From: Moraxella pluranimalium
GTDB taxonomy: Bacteria > Pseudomonadota > Gammaproteobacteria > Pseudomonadales > Moraxellaceae
Length of the DNA stretch: 64,000 bases
Assembly: GCF_002014825.1 (NCBI RefSeq)
Contig: NZ_MUYU01000029.1
Span: 1 to 64,000 of the forward strand
Direction: 5' to 3'
Within the stretch, counting starts at the first letter, position 1. The number at the start of each line of letters is the position of its first letter. Shown in pieces: positions 44,682-54,986 of this stretch. A program made the translations under genes and the position numbers. The notes beneath the pieces are model-generated. The model was not told the origin of the DNA. It saw nothing but the letters and a program-made list of their open reading frames with translations, and did not search any database.

Positions 44682-45637
44682 ACCAAATTCTCCAATTTTT
44701 CTAATCGTGCCAATTTATCCGTTGACAATGCTGTGATTGGGGTAGCTTGACGCTTGGCAAGGTTGGATAATACATTACCCGGGCCACATTCGACAATCAG
44801 CTCAATCTCTTGGTCAGCAAGCTTTTGCATGGTTTTTGACCATTGGACAGGCATAGATAATTGTTCGGTCAAAGCAAGCTTGATATCCGCCACATCGGAA
44901 TGCACTTTGGCATGGCGGTTTTGGATGACGGCGATTTTGGCTTCACCAAAGGCGGTTTGGTTCAGTAGTTCGGCAAGTGCATCGCTGGCAGGATTCATCA
45001 GTTCACAATGTGATGGCACAGAGACTTTAAGCGGTACGGCTTTTTTGCCAAGCGCTTCAACAGCTGACAGCACACCTGCCACGCCCACTTCTGTACCTGC
45101 GACCACGACTTGCCCTGGGCTATTAAAATTCGCCGCATTGACGATGCCTGTGCTACCGCTGACTTCTTCGCATAGGCTTACCACTTGTTCATCTTCGAGT
45201 CCCAAAACAGCCGCCATCTGCGTATCCATGCCCTTGACCGCTTGAGTCATCAGCTTGCCACGCTCATGCACAAGCTTGGCAGCATCGCCAAGACTTAGCA
45301 CGCCTGATGCCACAAGTGCACTGTATTCACCGAGTGAATGCCCTGCCAAATATAGGGGCTTCAATGACTGCTTGGCAAGTAGTGGCTCAACAATACGCCA
45401 AATGGCAATGCTTGCCGTCAATAACGCAGGCTGTGTAAATTCGGTCTTGTTCAGACGGCTGTCATCTTGGGTCACTTCCCACAAATCAAAGCCAAGCGCA
45501 CCGCTTGCTTCATCAAAAGTCTTGCGCACCACATCATAAGTCTCAGCCAACTCATTCATCATGCCGACTGTCTGCGAGCCTTGACCAGGGAAAACCACCG
45601 CCAATCGCTTGGCAACTGTGGTGATGTCTTGTGTCAT
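44678..45637 (-). CDS. fabD: Malonyl-CoA:ACP transacylase
   Basis: 319 residues; FPGQGSQ near the start, active serine in GHSLGEYSALV, catalytic histidine in VPSHCELMNPA. It loads malonyl units onto ACP. Typical length. It is followed by fabG with a four-base overlap. Confidence 0.96.
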   Translation of the reverse strand: MTQDITTVAKRLAVVFPGQGSQTVGMMNELAETYDVVRKTFDEASGALGFDLWEVTQDDSRLNKTEFTQPALLTASIAIWRIVEPLLAKQSLKPLYLAGHSLGEYSALVASGVLSLGDAAKLVHERGKLMTQAVKGMDTQMAAVLGLEDEQVVSLCEEVSGSTGIVNAANFNSPGQVVVAGTEVGVAGVLSAVEALGKKAVPLKVSVPSHCELMNPASDALAELLNQTAFGEAKIAVIQNRHAKVHSDVADIKLALTEQLSMPVQWSKTMQKLADQEIELIVECGPGNVLSNLAKRQATPITALSTDKLARLEKLENLV

Positions 45638-45792
45638 AATTCACCTATGTAAAATTTAGCCAACACACGCTTGGCTTGATTGGAAAATTCAATAAAAATA
45701 TTTTGCCAATTTTATCACAAAAAAATACATTTGTTTACCCAAATGTATCAACTGACCGCACAATTCACGAAATCTTATTCCGACCCAAATAA

Positions 45793-45829
45793 AAAACCAA
45801 GCCCATTGACTTGCAATGTTGGCTTGGCT
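45793..45829 (-). terminator. Terminator after rpmF
   Basis: AACCAAGCC / GGCTTGG arms with a 17-nt loop and T-run on the minus strand, separating rpmF from fabD. Confidence 0.7.
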
Positions 45830-45849
45830 TCATCATCACACAGTGATGC

Positions 45850-46032
45850 TTAGCTATCTTGGCTAACCTTGAATAGCTGACGACCACGGTAGAAACCGTC
45901 TTTGGTCGCGTGGTGGCGAAGGTGTTTTTCGCCAGTAGTAGAATCGATGCTTAGCTCAGCAATAGCGATATGGTCGTGTGAACGACGCATGTCACGGCGT
46001 GAGCGGCTCTTGCGGTTTTGTTGAACTGCCAT
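45850..46032 (-). CDS. rpmF: 50S ribosomal protein L32
   Basis: 60 residues beginning [20 protein letters not shown]. No zinc-type cysteines, as in most gammaproteobacteria. TTAGGAGCTATC precedes the ATG. It has its own promoter and leader, so it is only partly linked to yceD. Confidence 0.95.
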   Translation of the reverse strand: MAVQQNRKSRSRRDMRRSHDHIAIAELSIDSTTGEKHLRHHATKDGFYRGRQLFKVSQDS

Positions 46033-46045
46033 GATAGCTCCTAAT

Positions 46046-46196
46046 TAAGTCAGTGGGCAGTTTGTGCCCATCAAGAAATAAACGGTTCGTGCGTCTTTGT
46101 CAATTTGTGTCAATGCGATTAAGCATCAATCGCCGTCCATCATAGACCTATGCACAATAAACGCTGTATTATACGCAAAAATCTTGCAAATTTCAA
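46046..46196 (-). promoter_or_regulatory. rpmF promoter and leader
   Basis: TTGAAA (46191-46196), 17-bp spacer, TATAAT (46168-46173) on the minus strand. It gives a leader of about 130 nt with a TGGGCA/TGCCCA hairpin next to the ribosome site. Confidence 0.65.
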
Positions 46197-46274
46197 AGCC
46201 TAATCGCAAAAATTTACAAAACTTTTCATCAAATTGTATTTTCAATCACACTCAATCTCATTAAGTGATTGATA

Positions 46275-46817
46275 TTATGATAATTTACCTTTTAAGGCTG
46301 CCAGTGCCGCAAAGGGATTTTCTTGGGTTTCTTCTTCGATTTCATCACCGACCGACTCCACCAGCATCTCACAGTCGGCATGGCGTGGCGATAATGGCAA
46401 TGCCAAAATCAGCTCATCTTCGAGCAAATCTTTGACAGGTAGCAATCGGCGGGCAGACTCGCCAAGCTCATCAATCAGCACATATTCAGCACCATCAACC
46501 AAGCCAATTTCGCTATCATCATTCAATAACGCCAAGCGATATTCGCCCGATAAATCAATCGCAAACGGATCAAGACAACGCTGACAGCCGACATTAGCAC
46601 TGCCTGACACTTGATAATCAAGCCACAATATGCCGTCTTGTTTTGCCAAATCAAACACCACCTGCAAAGGACCACCACCCACCGTCTGCTCATTTAGGCG
46701 TGGCAATTCATCAATGGCAATCTCACCTTGCCAATGAAAGCCAATATCCGCCCATTTTTCAAGCAGGATATTGTTTGGTAGCGTTTGATTATCGGGGTGT
46801 TTGTGCGTGTGTGTCAT
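46275..46817 (-). CDS. yceD: DUF177/YceD-family protein
   Basis: About 180 residues with the conserved CQRCLDPF motif and the acidic middle segment of YceD. In bacteria and chloroplasts the family is linked to 23S rRNA processing or accumulation. It lies upstream of rpmF, its conserved partner. The ATG at 46817 gives the normal N-terminus; 46847 is also in frame. Confidence 0.85.
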   Translation of the reverse strand: MTHTHKHPDNQTLPNNILLEKWADIGFHWQGEIAIDELPRLNEQTVGGGPLQVVFDLAKQDGILWLDYQVSGSANVGCQRCLDPFAIDLSGEYRLALLNDDSEIGLVDGAEYVLIDELGESARRLLPVKDLLEDELILALPLSPRHADCEMLVESVGDEIEEETQENPFAALAALKGKLS

Positions 46818-46939
46818 GGTCGTCAAAATCTTGGGATAAGCTAGCATTATGGCATATTTTTGCCAATTTCAAAAGTAAAATTTCTCAAACAAAATCAGCC
46901 AAAGATATTATAATAACAGTTTTTGACCTTTGATGAATC

Positions 46940-47686
46940 ATGATTGACTTTAATCAGCTCTCGCCCGACATTGACATCTGCACAGAAGCCAGCGATACGA
47001 CGCACGCTCGTCGTATTCATGCACTATGGCAAAATTTTCACCAAAATAGCGCTTTGATTGTTGATGCCGAGCATTTATTTGCCCAAATCAGCGCTGATGA
47101 TTGGCAAAGTTTTTATCACACTTGGCAAGCCATCAAGTGCGATACGCAGGCTGAAGTCGCACTCACCGATTGGCTTATCCGATTGTTTGATGCCCTGTTT
47201 AATAATGCACAGCTGATGCAAATGCCGACACGGCTCGTGCGTGGCAATGGCGAGCCCGAATATTTTCCTGCCGATGAGCAGGATGTGGCACGCATTGAAT
47301 TTGCACATGGATTTTTTCAAAGTGCACTACATGAGATTAGCCACTGGTGCGTGGCGGGTAAACACAGACGCACGCTGAATGACTTTGGCTACTGGTACGA
47401 AGCAGACGGTCGTAATGAGACGACTCAGGCGATTTTTGAGCAAGTTGAAATCACCCCACAAGCCATCGAGTGCTTATTGAGCCTTGCGCTTGGGCGGTAT
47501 TTTTATGTCTCACAAGACAATCTCAATGCCGATTTCGACACATCCAAAAGCACCTTTGCCCAAGATGTCCATGCCAAAGCACTACATTATCTGAATGAGC
47601 CGCACACCCTGCCTAGGGACGCCAGACGGCTGTTGTGGGCATTTTTGACGCTGACGCACACACCATTTTATCAATCCATCCACTAG
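46940..47686 (+). CDS. epmC: Elongation factor P hydroxylase
   Basis: 248 residues of the YfcM/EpmC family with the metal site HEISHWCVAGKHRR and GYWYEADGRNETTQAIFE. It hydroxylates the beta-lysyl-lysine of EF-P in the last step of that modification. epmA, epmB and efp are not in the window. It is followed nine bp later by a YciO-type gene. Confidence 0.93.
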   Translation: MIDFNQLSPDIDICTEASDTTHARRIHALWQNFHQNSALIVDAEHLFAQISADDWQSFYHTWQAIKCDTQAEVALTDWLIRLFDALFNNAQLMQMPTRLVRGNGEPEYFPADEQDVARIEFAHGFFQSALHEISHWCVAGKHRRTLNDFGYWYEADGRNETTQAIFEQVEITPQAIECLLSLALGRYFYVSQDNLNADFDTSKSTFAQDVHAKALHYLNEPHTLPRDARRLLWAFLTLTHTPFYQSIH

Positions 47687-47695
47687 GAAAACCGC

Positions 47696-48307
47696 ATGAA
47701 CACCTACTATCTACACCCCGACAACCCGCAAGAGCGTATCATCAACCAAATCATTGATGCCCTGCAAAATGACAAACTTATCGTCTATCCAAGTCAGCAT
47801 GGCTATCAGCTTGCCATGAGCCTATCTGCCAAAGATGCCCATACACAAGCAACTCGTATGGGTAATTGGCAAACACCGCCGCACGCTGTGCTTATTTGCC
47901 AAAACTTAAGCCAAATCGCCCACTATGCTGACATGGATAATTTTGCCCATCGCATCATGAAATCAAAGCTTGGCACGGGCATTGATTTTACCCTTAATCC
48001 TACCAAGCTGACACCCAAAAAATTCATCCATGACAAAACCAAAACCATCGCCGTACGACAAGCCACCACAGCCATTGAGCAGGCATTGGCTGATAAACTT
48101 GGCGAAGCATTTGTAAGCCTACCCATCATCATTAATGGTGAGCCACTCATTTATGACAGTAGCTATGAAGTGGAAATGGCGGTTGAAAATTTGGTGGATG
48201 GCTATATCAATGCCGGTGAAATTGCACAAAGCACACCGACGCTTGTCAGTCTCATCGATGAGAGTGCCACCGTGCTTATACAAGGTGATGCACAAATTGA
48301 TTGGTGA
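47696..48307 (+). CDS. YciO-like Sua5/YrdC-family protein
   Basis: 203 residues with the Sua5/YciO/YrdC fold: IVYPSQHGYQLAMSL, ILICQN-type strand, AVRQATTAIEQALADKLGEAFVSLP. The usual N-terminal YPTDT reads YPSQHGYQ and the LGPGPxT-type region is altered (TLNPTKLTPKKFIHD). It is therefore closer to YciO than to the tRNA t6A enzyme TsaC. ATP/threonine chemistry is uncertain. Cotranscribed with epmC. Confidence 0.75.
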   Translation: MNTYYLHPDNPQERIINQIIDALQNDKLIVYPSQHGYQLAMSLSAKDAHTQATRMGNWQTPPHAVLICQNLSQIAHYADMDNFAHRIMKSKLGTGIDFTLNPTKLTPKKFIHDKTKTIAVRQATTAIEQALADKLGEAFVSLPIIINGEPLIYDSSYEVEMAVENLVDGYINAGEIAQSTPTLVSLIDESATVLIQGDAQIDW

Positions 48308-48332
48308 TAAGAAAAGTAAATCAAAGATAAAA

Positions 48333-48361
48333 CAAAACCCTGATTAAATAATCAGGGTTTT
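48333..48361. terminator. Bidirectional terminator of the rplQ and yciO transcripts
   Basis: AAAACCCTGATTA, short loop, ATCAGGGTTTTT between convergent genes, closing the alpha operon. Confidence 0.88.
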
Positions 48362-48376
48362 TAGCAGTGTGGTTGA

Positions 48377-48742
48377 TTATGGACGGTCAACCAACTCTAC
48401 ATATGCCATAGGTGCATTGTCACCATCACGGAAACCGCACTTGATGATACGCAGATAACCACCTGGACGAGTTTGGTAGCGTGGACCAAGCTCAGCAAAT
48501 AGTTTGCCTACCATATCTTTGTTACGCATACGGCTGAATGCTAGACGACGATTTGCAACGCTGTCTTCTTTTGCCAAAGTGATTAGTGGCTCAGCAACGC
48601 GGCGAAGCTCTTTTGCTTTTGGCAAAGTGGTTTTGATTAGCTCATGCTCGAACAATGAGTTAGTCATGTTCTGGAACATAGCCTTACGATGGCTGCTGGT
48701 GCGACCCAGCTTGACTCCGCTTTTACGATGTCGCATGGTCAA
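48377..48742 (-). CDS. rplQ: 50S ribosomal protein L17
   Basis: 121 residues; [17 protein letters not shown] start and [23 protein letters not shown] end are diagnostic. It lines the large-subunit exit-tunnel region. Last gene of the alpha operon, 12 bp after rpoA. Confidence 0.97.
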   Translation of the reverse strand: MTMRHRKSGVKLGRTSSHRKAMFQNMTNSLFEHELIKTTLPKAKELRRVAEPLITLAKEDSVANRRLAFSRMRNKDMVGKLFAELGPRYQTRPGGYLRIIKCGFRDGDNAPMAYVELVDRP

Positions 48743-48754
48743 GTATCCTTAAAA

Positions 48755-49759
48755 TTAGCGGCTACGATAAGAGAAACGATCATCGACACGCAAATCACTT
48801 GGCGGCCAGTTTTCTAGACGCATACCAAGCTCAAGATTCTTAGATGCCAACACATCTTTGATCTCGGTCAATGATTTCTTACCTAGATTTGGTGTCTTAA
48901 GCAGTTCAGTTTCTGAACGCTGTACCAAATCACCGATGTAATAAATGTTTTCAGCTTTCAAGCAGTTTGCTGAACGAACCGTTAGCTCAAGATCATCAAC
49001 TGGACGAAGTAGTACAGGATCAATCTCTTCTTTTTCTTTGATTGGCTCAGGTGCTTCTTCTGCTTCTAGATCTACAAAGATAGCGATTTGCTGTTGTAGA
49101 ATAGTCGCAGCTTTGCGAATAGCTTCTTCTGGGTCGATCGTGCCGTTCGTTTCAAGCTCGATAATTAGCTTATCAAGGTCGGTACGCTGTTCAACACGAG
49201 CATTCTCAACATCATAAGCAACACGCAAAATCGGGCTAAAGCTAGCGTCAAGTTTTAGACGACCAATCACCTTCGAATTTGCATCTTCACGACGCTGATT
49301 TGCAGGCTCATAACCGCGACCAGTCACTACACGCAGGCGCATCTTCAGGTGGCCACGCTCACTCAATGTGCCAAGCACCAAGTTTGGATTGGCGATTTCG
49401 ACATTATGTGGTAGTTCTAAGTCTGCAGCAGTTACAACACCTGCACCCTTTTTATCCAAAGTCAAATAAGCTTCATTCTGGTCATGCAGGATAATTGCCA
49501 ACGATTTTAGATTTAATAGCAAATCCAAAACGTCTTCTTGCAAGCCTTCCAGGGTAGAATATTCATGATCTACGCCTTCGATTTCAGCTTCAACTACCGC
49601 TGCACCAGACAATGAAGAAAGCAGAATGCGACGAAGAGCATTACCAAGGGTATGCCCAAAACCGCGTTCTAACGGCTCGAGCGTGACCTTTGCAGTCGTT
49701 TCATTAACCGTGTCCACGTTAATCGCGCTCGGTGTTAGAAACTCAGTTGCATTTGTCAT
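48755..49759 (-). CDS. rpoA: RNA polymerase subunit alpha
   Basis: 334 residues: N-terminal assembly domain (residues about 1-235; [17 protein letters not shown]) and C-terminal domain (about 250-330) whose [11 protein letters not shown] contains the UP-element-binding arginine. The linker is acidic ([12 protein letters not shown]). Position between rpsD and rplQ is conserved. Confidence 0.98.
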   Translation of the reverse strand: MTNATEFLTPSAINVDTVNETTAKVTLEPLERGFGHTLGNALRRILLSSLSGAAVVEAEIEGVDHEYSTLEGLQEDVLDLLLNLKSLAIILHDQNEAYLTLDKKGAGVVTAADLELPHNVEIANPNLVLGTLSERGHLKMRLRVVTGRGYEPANQRREDANSKVIGRLKLDASFSPILRVAYDVENARVEQRTDLDKLIIELETNGTIDPEEAIRKAATILQQQIAIFVDLEAEEAPEPIKEKEEIDPVLLRPVDDLELTVRSANCLKAENIYYIGDLVQRSETELLKTPNLGKKSLTEIKDVLASKNLELGMRLENWPPSDLRVDDRFSYRSR

Positions 49760-49783
49760 AGTGTCACCTCGATTTAATTCGGA

Positions 49784-50425
49784 TTATTTAGAATATAGCT
49801 CAACAATCAAGTGTTCGTTGATTTCAGCAGGCAATTCGCTACGCTCTGGCGCAGATTTGAAAGTACCTTGTAGTTTGCTGTGATCAACTTCCAACCATGC
49901 TGGAATGCCACGCTGAGTCGCAAGCTCAACTGCGTTTTTGATACGAAGTTGTTCTTTTGATTTTTCGTGAACAGCAATCACATCACCGTCTTGAACTTGA
50001 ATTGATGGAATGTTTACACGAACAAACTCATCACGACCTGCTTTTTTAAGCAAGATAGCACGGTGGCTAACCAACTGACGCGCTTCTGCACGAGTAGCAC
50101 CAAAGCCCATGCGATATACAACGTTGTCAAGGCGACGCTCAAGGGTTACTAGTAGGTTTTCACCAGTAGCACCACGCTGACGAGCAGCTTCTTTATAGTA
50201 GTTAGAGAACTGACGCTCTAGTACGCCGTACATACGCTTAACTTTTTGCTTTTCGCGAAGCTGTGATGCGTATTCAGAAGTTTTATTTTGGCTGTTGCCA
50301 TGCTGACCAGGTACACGACCTGCTTTCTTAGTCTTCACATCGTAAGCTTTAACGCCTGATTTCAATTGAAGATCAGTGCCTTCACGACGTGATAGTTTTA
50401 GTTTTGGACCAATATAACGGGCCAT
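49784..50425 (-). CDS. rpsD: 30S ribosomal protein S4
   Basis: 213 residues, with the S4 RNA-binding domain ([27 protein letters not shown]) and no zinc cysteines. Primary 16S binder and, in E. coli, the repressor of the alpha operon acting at rpsM. The structured leader before rpsM fits that role. Confidence 0.97.
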   Translation of the reverse strand: MARYIGPKLKLSRREGTDLQLKSGVKAYDVKTKKAGRVPGQHGNSQNKTSEYASQLREKQKVKRMYGVLERQFSNYYKEAARQRGATGENLLVTLERRLDNVVYRMGFGATRAEARQLVSHRAILLKKAGRDEFVRVNIPSIQVQDGDVIAVHEKSKEQLRIKNAVELATQRGIPAWLEVDHSKLQGTFKSAPERSELPAEINEHLIVELYSK

Positions 50426-50437
50426 AAGTCTATCTCC

Positions 50438-50830
50438 TTAAACGCGGCGTTTCTTAGGTGGGCGGCAGCCGTTGTGTGGAATTGGTGTTACATCGCTGAT
50501 GCTGTTAATTTTATAACCCAATGCACCTAATGCACGAACCGCAGACTCACGACCTGGTCCTGGACCTTTAACCAAGACATCGACATTCTTAACACCATAA
50601 GTTTCTTGAGCAGCTTTACCAGCTACTTCAGCTGCAACCTGTGCAGCAAATGGTGTAGATTTGCGTGAACCGCGGAAGCCTTGTCCACCAGAAGTGGCCC
50701 AAGCCAATGCATTACCTTGACGATCAGTAATCGTTACAATGGTGTTATTAAAAGACGCATGAATGTGGGCGATACCTTCAGATACCGAACGACGAGCCAC
50801 TTTTTTGCGGCTACGAGTGTCTTTTGCCAT
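50438..50830 (-). CDS. rpsK: 30S ribosomal protein S11
   Basis: 130 residues; [18 protein letters not shown] and the C-terminal [13 protein letters not shown] are diagnostic. Platform protein beside the E site. 20 bp after rpsM, 12 bp before rpsD. Confidence 0.97.
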   Translation of the reverse strand: MAKDTRSRKKVARRSVSEGIAHIHASFNNTIVTITDRQGNALAWATSGGQGFRGSRKSTPFAAQVAAEVAGKAAQETYGVKNVDVLVKGPGPGRESAVRALGALGYKINSISDVTPIPHNGCRPPKKRRV

Positions 50831-50850
50831 CTTTTAGCTTCCTAAGTTAG

Positions 50851-51207
50851 TTACTTTTTAATTGCTTTGCGTGGACCTTTACGGGTACGCGCGTTAGTTT
50901 TAGTACGTTGACCATTTACAGGCAGACCACGACGATGGCGAAGACCACGGTAGCAACCCAAATCGACCAAACGCTTGATGTTCATTGAAACTTCACGACG
51001 AAGGTCGCCTTCAACTGTGTAGTTTGCAACTTCTGCACGAACAGCATCCAGTTGTGAATCATCTAACGAACCAATTTTGGTAGTTTCAGCGATACCAACT
51101 TTAGCAAGGATTTGCTTAGCAGTAGTACGACCGATACCAAAAATGTAAGTTAGCGAAATCACAGCATGTTTGTTGTCCGGAATGTTTACACCGGCAATAC
51201 GAGCCAT
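50851..51207 (-). CDS. rpsM: 30S ribosomal protein S13
   Basis: 118 residues, [22 protein letters not shown] start, helix-two-turn-helix, and a basic [18 protein letters not shown] tail that reaches the P site. First gene of the alpha operon, read from its own promoter with a folded leader. Confidence 0.97.
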   Translation of the reverse strand: MARIAGVNIPDNKHAVISLTYIFGIGRTTAKQILAKVGIAETTKIGSLDDSQLDAVRAEVANYTVEGDLRREVSMNIKRLVDLGCYRGLRHRRGLPVNGQRTKTNARTRKGPRKAIKK

Positions 51208-51220
51208 TGATTTCTCTCCA

Positions 51221-51321
51221 TTAGCACAAATGCAAAGGCATTTGCTAAGTGTTAACCGCTATCAAATAAAATGATAGCATGGCAAGAAGCGGATAATACA
51301 TTATCCGCTACCAAATATCAA
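51221..51321 (-). promoter_or_regulatory. Alpha-operon promoter and structured leader
   Basis: Minus strand TTGATA (51316-51321), 17 bp, TATTAT (51293-51298). Overlapping it is a palindrome (51289-51308). Then come hairpins CTATCA/TGATAG (51259-51277) and TTAGCACAAATGC/GCATTTGCTAA (51221-51248), the last touching the GGAGAG ribosome site of rpsM. This is where S4 represses in E. coli; conservation here is inferred. Confidence 0.6.
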
Positions 51322-51336
51322 GTATTAATTTGTAAA

Positions 51337-51453
51337 TTAACCTTGACGTTGTTTATGACGTGGTTCTGCACTGCAGATCACAAGGACTTTACCTTTGCGA
51401 CGTACAATTTTGCAGCTACCACAGATTTTTTTTACAGATGCTTGAACTTTCAT
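51337..51453 (-). CDS. rpmJ: 50S ribosomal protein L36
   Basis: A 38-residue gene: [19 protein letters not shown] at the start, with zinc ligands C11, C14, C27 and H33 (the zinc-containing form), ending PRHKQRQG. Last gene of the spc operon, 19 bp after secY, 129 bp before rpsM. Confidence 0.97.
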   Translation of the reverse strand: MKVQASVKKICGSCKIVRRKGKVLVICSAEPRHKQRQG

Positions 51454-51472
51454 GTCATGCTCCTAAAGTCCA

Positions 51473-52804
51473 TCACTGATGTGATGATTTAATTAATGCT
51501 TGATCATGATACTGGTGCGTCATCAGATGTGCTTGGATCTGAGCGATAAAGTCCATCAACACAACTACCATAATCAACAAAGAAGAGCCACCCAATGGAA
51601 TTGGCACATTAAATGCAGTCTGTACAATCATTGGCATTAAGCAAATAATTGTCATATACATTGCACCAATAAAGGTCAGGCGATTTAGCACAAAATCTAA
51701 GTATCGTTTGGTTTGTTGGCCCGGTCTAATACCTGGAATATAAGCACCGCTACGCTTTAGATTCTCGGCCACTTCTTTTGGGTTGAACATCAACGCTGTA
51801 TAAAAATAACAGAAGAAAATGATCATCACTGCAAAAAGAAGTAAGTATAGTGGCTGTCCAGGTTGCAACACCAAAGAAATATTTTGCAAAATTTCTTGGG
51901 TTAGCGTTGGGTTTTCGCTCGCAGCTGTCCATTGACCAAGACTTGCAGGCAACAGCAACAATGAGCTGGCAAAAATCGCAGGAATGACACCAGCCATATT
52001 CAGCTTAAGTGGCAGATGAGATTGTTGCTGTGCATAAACCTTACGGCCTTGCTGTTGCTTTTGTGCATAGTTTACTGGTACACGACGCTGTGCACGCTCA
52101 ATGAATACAATCGCAGCGGTAACAGCAATACCAAGTGCCGCAAAAATCATCAAGACAATCATATTCATGTCTTGGCTGATTGCTTGCGAAATCATGCTTG
52201 GCGCTGAAGCAATGATGCTGGCAAAAATTAGCATCGAAATACCGTTGCCAACACCACGTTCAGTAATTTGCTCACCTAGCCACATCAAGAACATCGAACC
52301 TGCTACCAAAGAAGTAACCGCAGGGATATAAAATCCCAGTCCAGATGTTAGTGTTAAGCCACCAGCAATCAAACCTGTGGACATACCAACAGCTTGAACA
52401 ATAGCTAGAGCCAACGTGCCTTGACGTGTATATTTATTAAGTGTACGGCGTCCTGACTCACCTTCTTTTTTCAAAGCCTCAAGCGATGGTACAACTGTTG
52501 ACATCATTTGCACCACAATCGATGCGGAAATATAAGGCATAATACCCAATGCCATAATCGACATACGCTCAAGCGCACCTCCTGAGAACATATTAAACAT
52601 CCCAAGGAAGGTGTTTTGGTTGCTTTGGAAAAAACGAGCCAAACCAATTGGATCCATACCCGGAATAGGGATATGCGAACCAAGACGATAAACAATCAAC
52701 GCCCCAAATAGAAAAAGCATACGATTCCACAGCTCATCGTATTTACGAATGAAAGCCAGTGGATTTAAAGGCACGCCTGAGCGAGACGATGATTGCTTAG
52801 ACAT
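51473..52804 (-). CDS. secY: Preprotein translocase channel SecY
   Basis: 443 residues, ten helices. Core of the Sec translocon; plug and pore regions (GSHIPIPGMDP; GGALERMSIMALGIMPYISASI) and cytosolic loop (PKEVAENLKRSGAYIPGIRPGQQT) are intact. Three bp after rplO. Confidence 0.97.
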   Translation of the reverse strand: MSKQSSSRSGVPLNPLAFIRKYDELWNRMLFLFGALIVYRLGSHIPIPGMDPIGLARFFQSNQNTFLGMFNMFSGGALERMSIMALGIMPYISASIVVQMMSTVVPSLEALKKEGESGRRTLNKYTRQGTLALAIVQAVGMSTGLIAGGLTLTSGLGFYIPAVTSLVAGSMFLMWLGEQITERGVGNGISMLIFASIIASAPSMISQAISQDMNMIVLMIFAALGIAVTAAIVFIERAQRRVPVNYAQKQQQGRKVYAQQQSHLPLKLNMAGVIPAIFASSLLLLPASLGQWTAASENPTLTQEILQNISLVLQPGQPLYLLLFAVMIIFFCYFYTALMFNPKEVAENLKRSGAYIPGIRPGQQTKRYLDFVLNRLTFIGAMYMTIICLMPMIVQTAFNVPIPLGGSSLLIMVVVLMDFIAQIQAHLMTHQYHDQALIKSSHQ

Positions 52805-52807
52805 AGA

Positions 52808-53248
52808 TTACTCCTCGACGCTGCCACCAGCAGCTTCGATTGCTTGTTTTGCACCTTTAGTAACTTTTACGCCTTTAAAGGTCAATGCGCGAGTTACTTC
52901 ACCTGATAGGATGATGCGTGCACGCTTCATATCACCACGAATGATGTTAGCAGCTTTCAAAGTTTCAACGGTAACTACGTCACCTTCAACTTTGTTTAGC
53001 TCAGATAGACGAACTTCAGCAGTTGTCATAGCAATCTTAGACGTAAAACCAAATTTTGGCAAACGACGATAGATTGGCATTTGACCGCCTTCAAAACCCG
53101 CAGGAATGCTAGAGCCTGAGCGTGAAGTTTGACCTTTGATACCGCGACCACCAGTCTTACCGATACCAGAACCGATACCACGACCACGACGAAGTGCTTT
53201 TTTCTTAGCACCTAGTGCTGGTGATAGTTCATTAAGCTTAAGACCCAT
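52808..53248 (-). CDS. rplO: 50S ribosomal protein L15
   Basis: 146 residues, Gly/Arg-rich N-terminus ([21 protein letters not shown]) and a globular C-terminus. Overlaps rpmD by one base (TAATG). Confidence 0.97.
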   Translation of the reverse strand: MGLKLNELSPALGAKKKALRRGRGIGSGIGKTGGRGIKGQTSRSGSSIPAGFEGGQMPIYRRLPKFGFTSKIAMTTAEVRLSELNKVEGDVVTVETLKAANIIRGDMKRARIILSGEVTRALTFKGVKVTKGAKQAIEAAGGSVEE

Positions 53249-53427
53249 TACGCTTCCTCCACTTTAACCATGTAGATCACACGATTTACCATACCGCGAG
53301 TTGAAGGAGTGTCTTCTACTTCTACAGTATGACCAATGCGACGCAGTCCCAAACCTTTAAGACAAGCTTTGTGGCTTGCCAAACGATGGGCGCTCGACTT
53401 TACTTGAGTAACTTTCATTTTTTTCAT
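53248..53427 (-). CDS. rpmD: 50S ribosomal protein L30
   Basis: 59 residues, from ATG 53427 to TAA 53248. Begins [16 protein letters not shown] and continues with [20 protein letters not shown], the L30 signature. AGGTGAG precedes the start. Lies between rpsE and rplO in the usual place. Confidence 0.96.
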   Translation of the reverse strand: MKKMKVTQVKSSAHRLASHKACLKGLGLRRIGHTVEVEDTPSTRGMVNRVIYMVKVEEA

Positions 53428-53444
53428 CGTAACTCACCTATTTC

Positions 53445-53942
53445 TTAGCCCAAAATTTCTTCAACAGTTTTGCCACGCTTAGCTGCAACTTGCTCTGGTG
53501 AAGTCATATCACGCAGACCTTTGAATGTTGCTTGTACAACGTTTGCTGCATTGGTTGAGCCATAGCATTTTGCCAATACGTTTTGAACGCCAGCAACTTC
53601 AAGAACAGCACGCATCGCACCACCAGCAATAACACCAGTACCTTCAGATGCAGGTTGCATATATACTTTTGAAGCACCATGACGAGCGTTGATTGGGTGT
53701 TGTAGGGTGTGACCTGCCAAATCAACAGTGATCATATTGCGTTTAGCAGCTTCTAGTGCTTTTTGAATAGCAGCAGGCACTTCACGTGCTTTACCACGAC
53801 CAAAACCAACGCGACCATTGCCATCACCAACAACAGTTAGTGCTGTGAAAGAGAAGATACGACCACCTTTGACCACTTTTGCAACGCGATCAACGGCAAC
53901 CAATTTCTCAACCAAACCTTCAGTTTGTTCTACTTTTGCCAT
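53445..53942 (-). CDS. rpsE: 30S ribosomal protein S5
   Basis: 165 residues, with the dsRNA-binding N-terminal fold ([29 protein letters not shown]) and the C-terminal domain. Affects decoding accuracy (ram mutations in E. coli). Two bp after rplR. Confidence 0.97.
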   Translation of the reverse strand: MAKVEQTEGLVEKLVAVDRVAKVVKGGRIFSFTALTVVGDGNGRVGFGRGKAREVPAAIQKALEAAKRNMITVDLAGHTLQHPINARHGASKVYMQPASEGTGVIAGGAMRAVLEVAGVQNVLAKCYGSTNAANVVQATFKGLRDMTSPEQVAAKRGKTVEEILG

Positions 53943-53944
53943 GA

Positions 53945-54295
53945 TTAAAACTCCAATCCGTTCTCGCGAGCAGCGTCAGCCAAAGCTTTTACGCGGCCAT
54001 GATATTTAAAACCACTACGGTCGAATGCAACTTTGGTGATGCCAGCAGCTTTTGCACGCTCAGCAATTAGAGCACCAACAGCTTTAGCAGCTTCAACGTT
54101 ACCAGTTGAACCTGAACGTAGGCTTGCATCCAAGGTTGAAGCTTGAGCAACAACAACACCACCAGTTGGCGAGATGATTTGAGCATAGATATGGCGTGGT
54201 GTGCGGTTAACAGTCAAACGGTTAACACCAAGATGACGGATATGAGCACGGGTTTTTTTGGCACGACGTAGGCGTGCTGATTTTTTATCAAACAT
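53945..54295 (-). CDS. rplR: 50S ribosomal protein L18
   Basis: 116 residues; [16 protein letters not shown] start and [21 protein letters not shown] end. Binds 5S rRNA. 12 bp after rplF. Confidence 0.97.
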   Translation of the reverse strand: MFDKKSARLRRAKKTRAHIRHLGVNRLTVNRTPRHIYAQIISPTGGVVVAQASTLDASLRSGSTGNVEAAKAVGALIAERAKAAGITKVAFDRSGFKYHGRVKALADAARENGLEF

Positions 54296-54307
54296 GATTA
54301 CCCACCT

Positions 54308-54841
54308 TTACTTTTTCTTAGCTTCTTTACGAAGAACAACTTCATCGCTATAGCGAACACCTTTACCTTTATAAGGCTCTGGCGGACGGAAGCTACGAAT
54401 TTTAGCAGCAGCTTGGCCAAGTTTTTGCTTATCGCTTGATTTTAGAACGATTTCAGTTTGGCTTGGGCTTTCTGCGCTAACGCCTTCTGGAAGGGTGTAT
54501 TCGATTGGGTGAGAGAAGCCTAGGCTTAGGTTAACTTTGTTACCTGCAACTTGTGCACGATAACCAACGCCGATCAATTGTAGGCGACGTTCGAAACCTT
54601 CACTAACACCTTTAACCATGTTGTTAAGAAGTGCACGCACTGTACCAGTGTGCATCCACGCTTCTTTAGTGTCAGCAACTGGAGATAGTGTTACGACACC
54701 TTCTTCTTGTTTTAGCTCGACCAATTCATGCAGGCTCAAAGACAGAGTACCGTTTTTGCCTTTGACCTCAACCTGCCGATCGTTCAAAGTAACGCTTGTA
54801 CCAGCTGGTAGCGTTACTGGGGCTTTAGCCACACGAGACAT
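54308..54841 (-). CDS. rplF: 50S ribosomal protein L6
   Basis: 177 residues, beginning [14 protein letters not shown]; the end [19 protein letters not shown] is typical. Start at 54841 follows an AAGGA; a TTG at 54856 gives a false extension. It is separated from rpsH by 145 bp with terminator-like hairpins, unlike the tight spacing elsewhere in the operon. Confidence 0.96.
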   Translation of the reverse strand: MSRVAKAPVTLPAGTSVTLNDRQVEVKGKNGTLSLSLHELVELKQEEGVVTLSPVADTKEAWMHTGTVRALLNNMVKGVSEGFERRLQLIGVGYRAQVAGNKVNLSLGFSHPIEYTLPEGVSAESPSQTEIVLKSSDKQKLGQAAAKIRSFRPPEPYKGKGVRYSDEVVLRKEAKKK

Positions 54842-54870
54842 AGGAATTTCCTTCAAATGAAAATTAAACT

Positions 54871-54922
54871 ACCAGAAATTGGTAGTCACAAAAAAACTAA
54901 CAGGCATTAAAGCCTGCTAGTT
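54871..54922 (-). terminator. Terminator-like tandem hairpins within the spc operon
   Basis: Read on the minus strand: an 11-bp stem (54895-54905 with 54912-54922, one G-U pair), then seven T, then a second hairpin ACTACCA/TGGTAGT. The first has all the parts of an intrinsic terminator, located between rpsH and rplF, so it may act as an attenuator. Confidence 0.65.
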
Positions 54923-54986
54923 TAACATATTTACGCTTAAGAGTAAACCTTAAGTGTAATAATTTTGTAAGCCTCACGCTTAGGGA

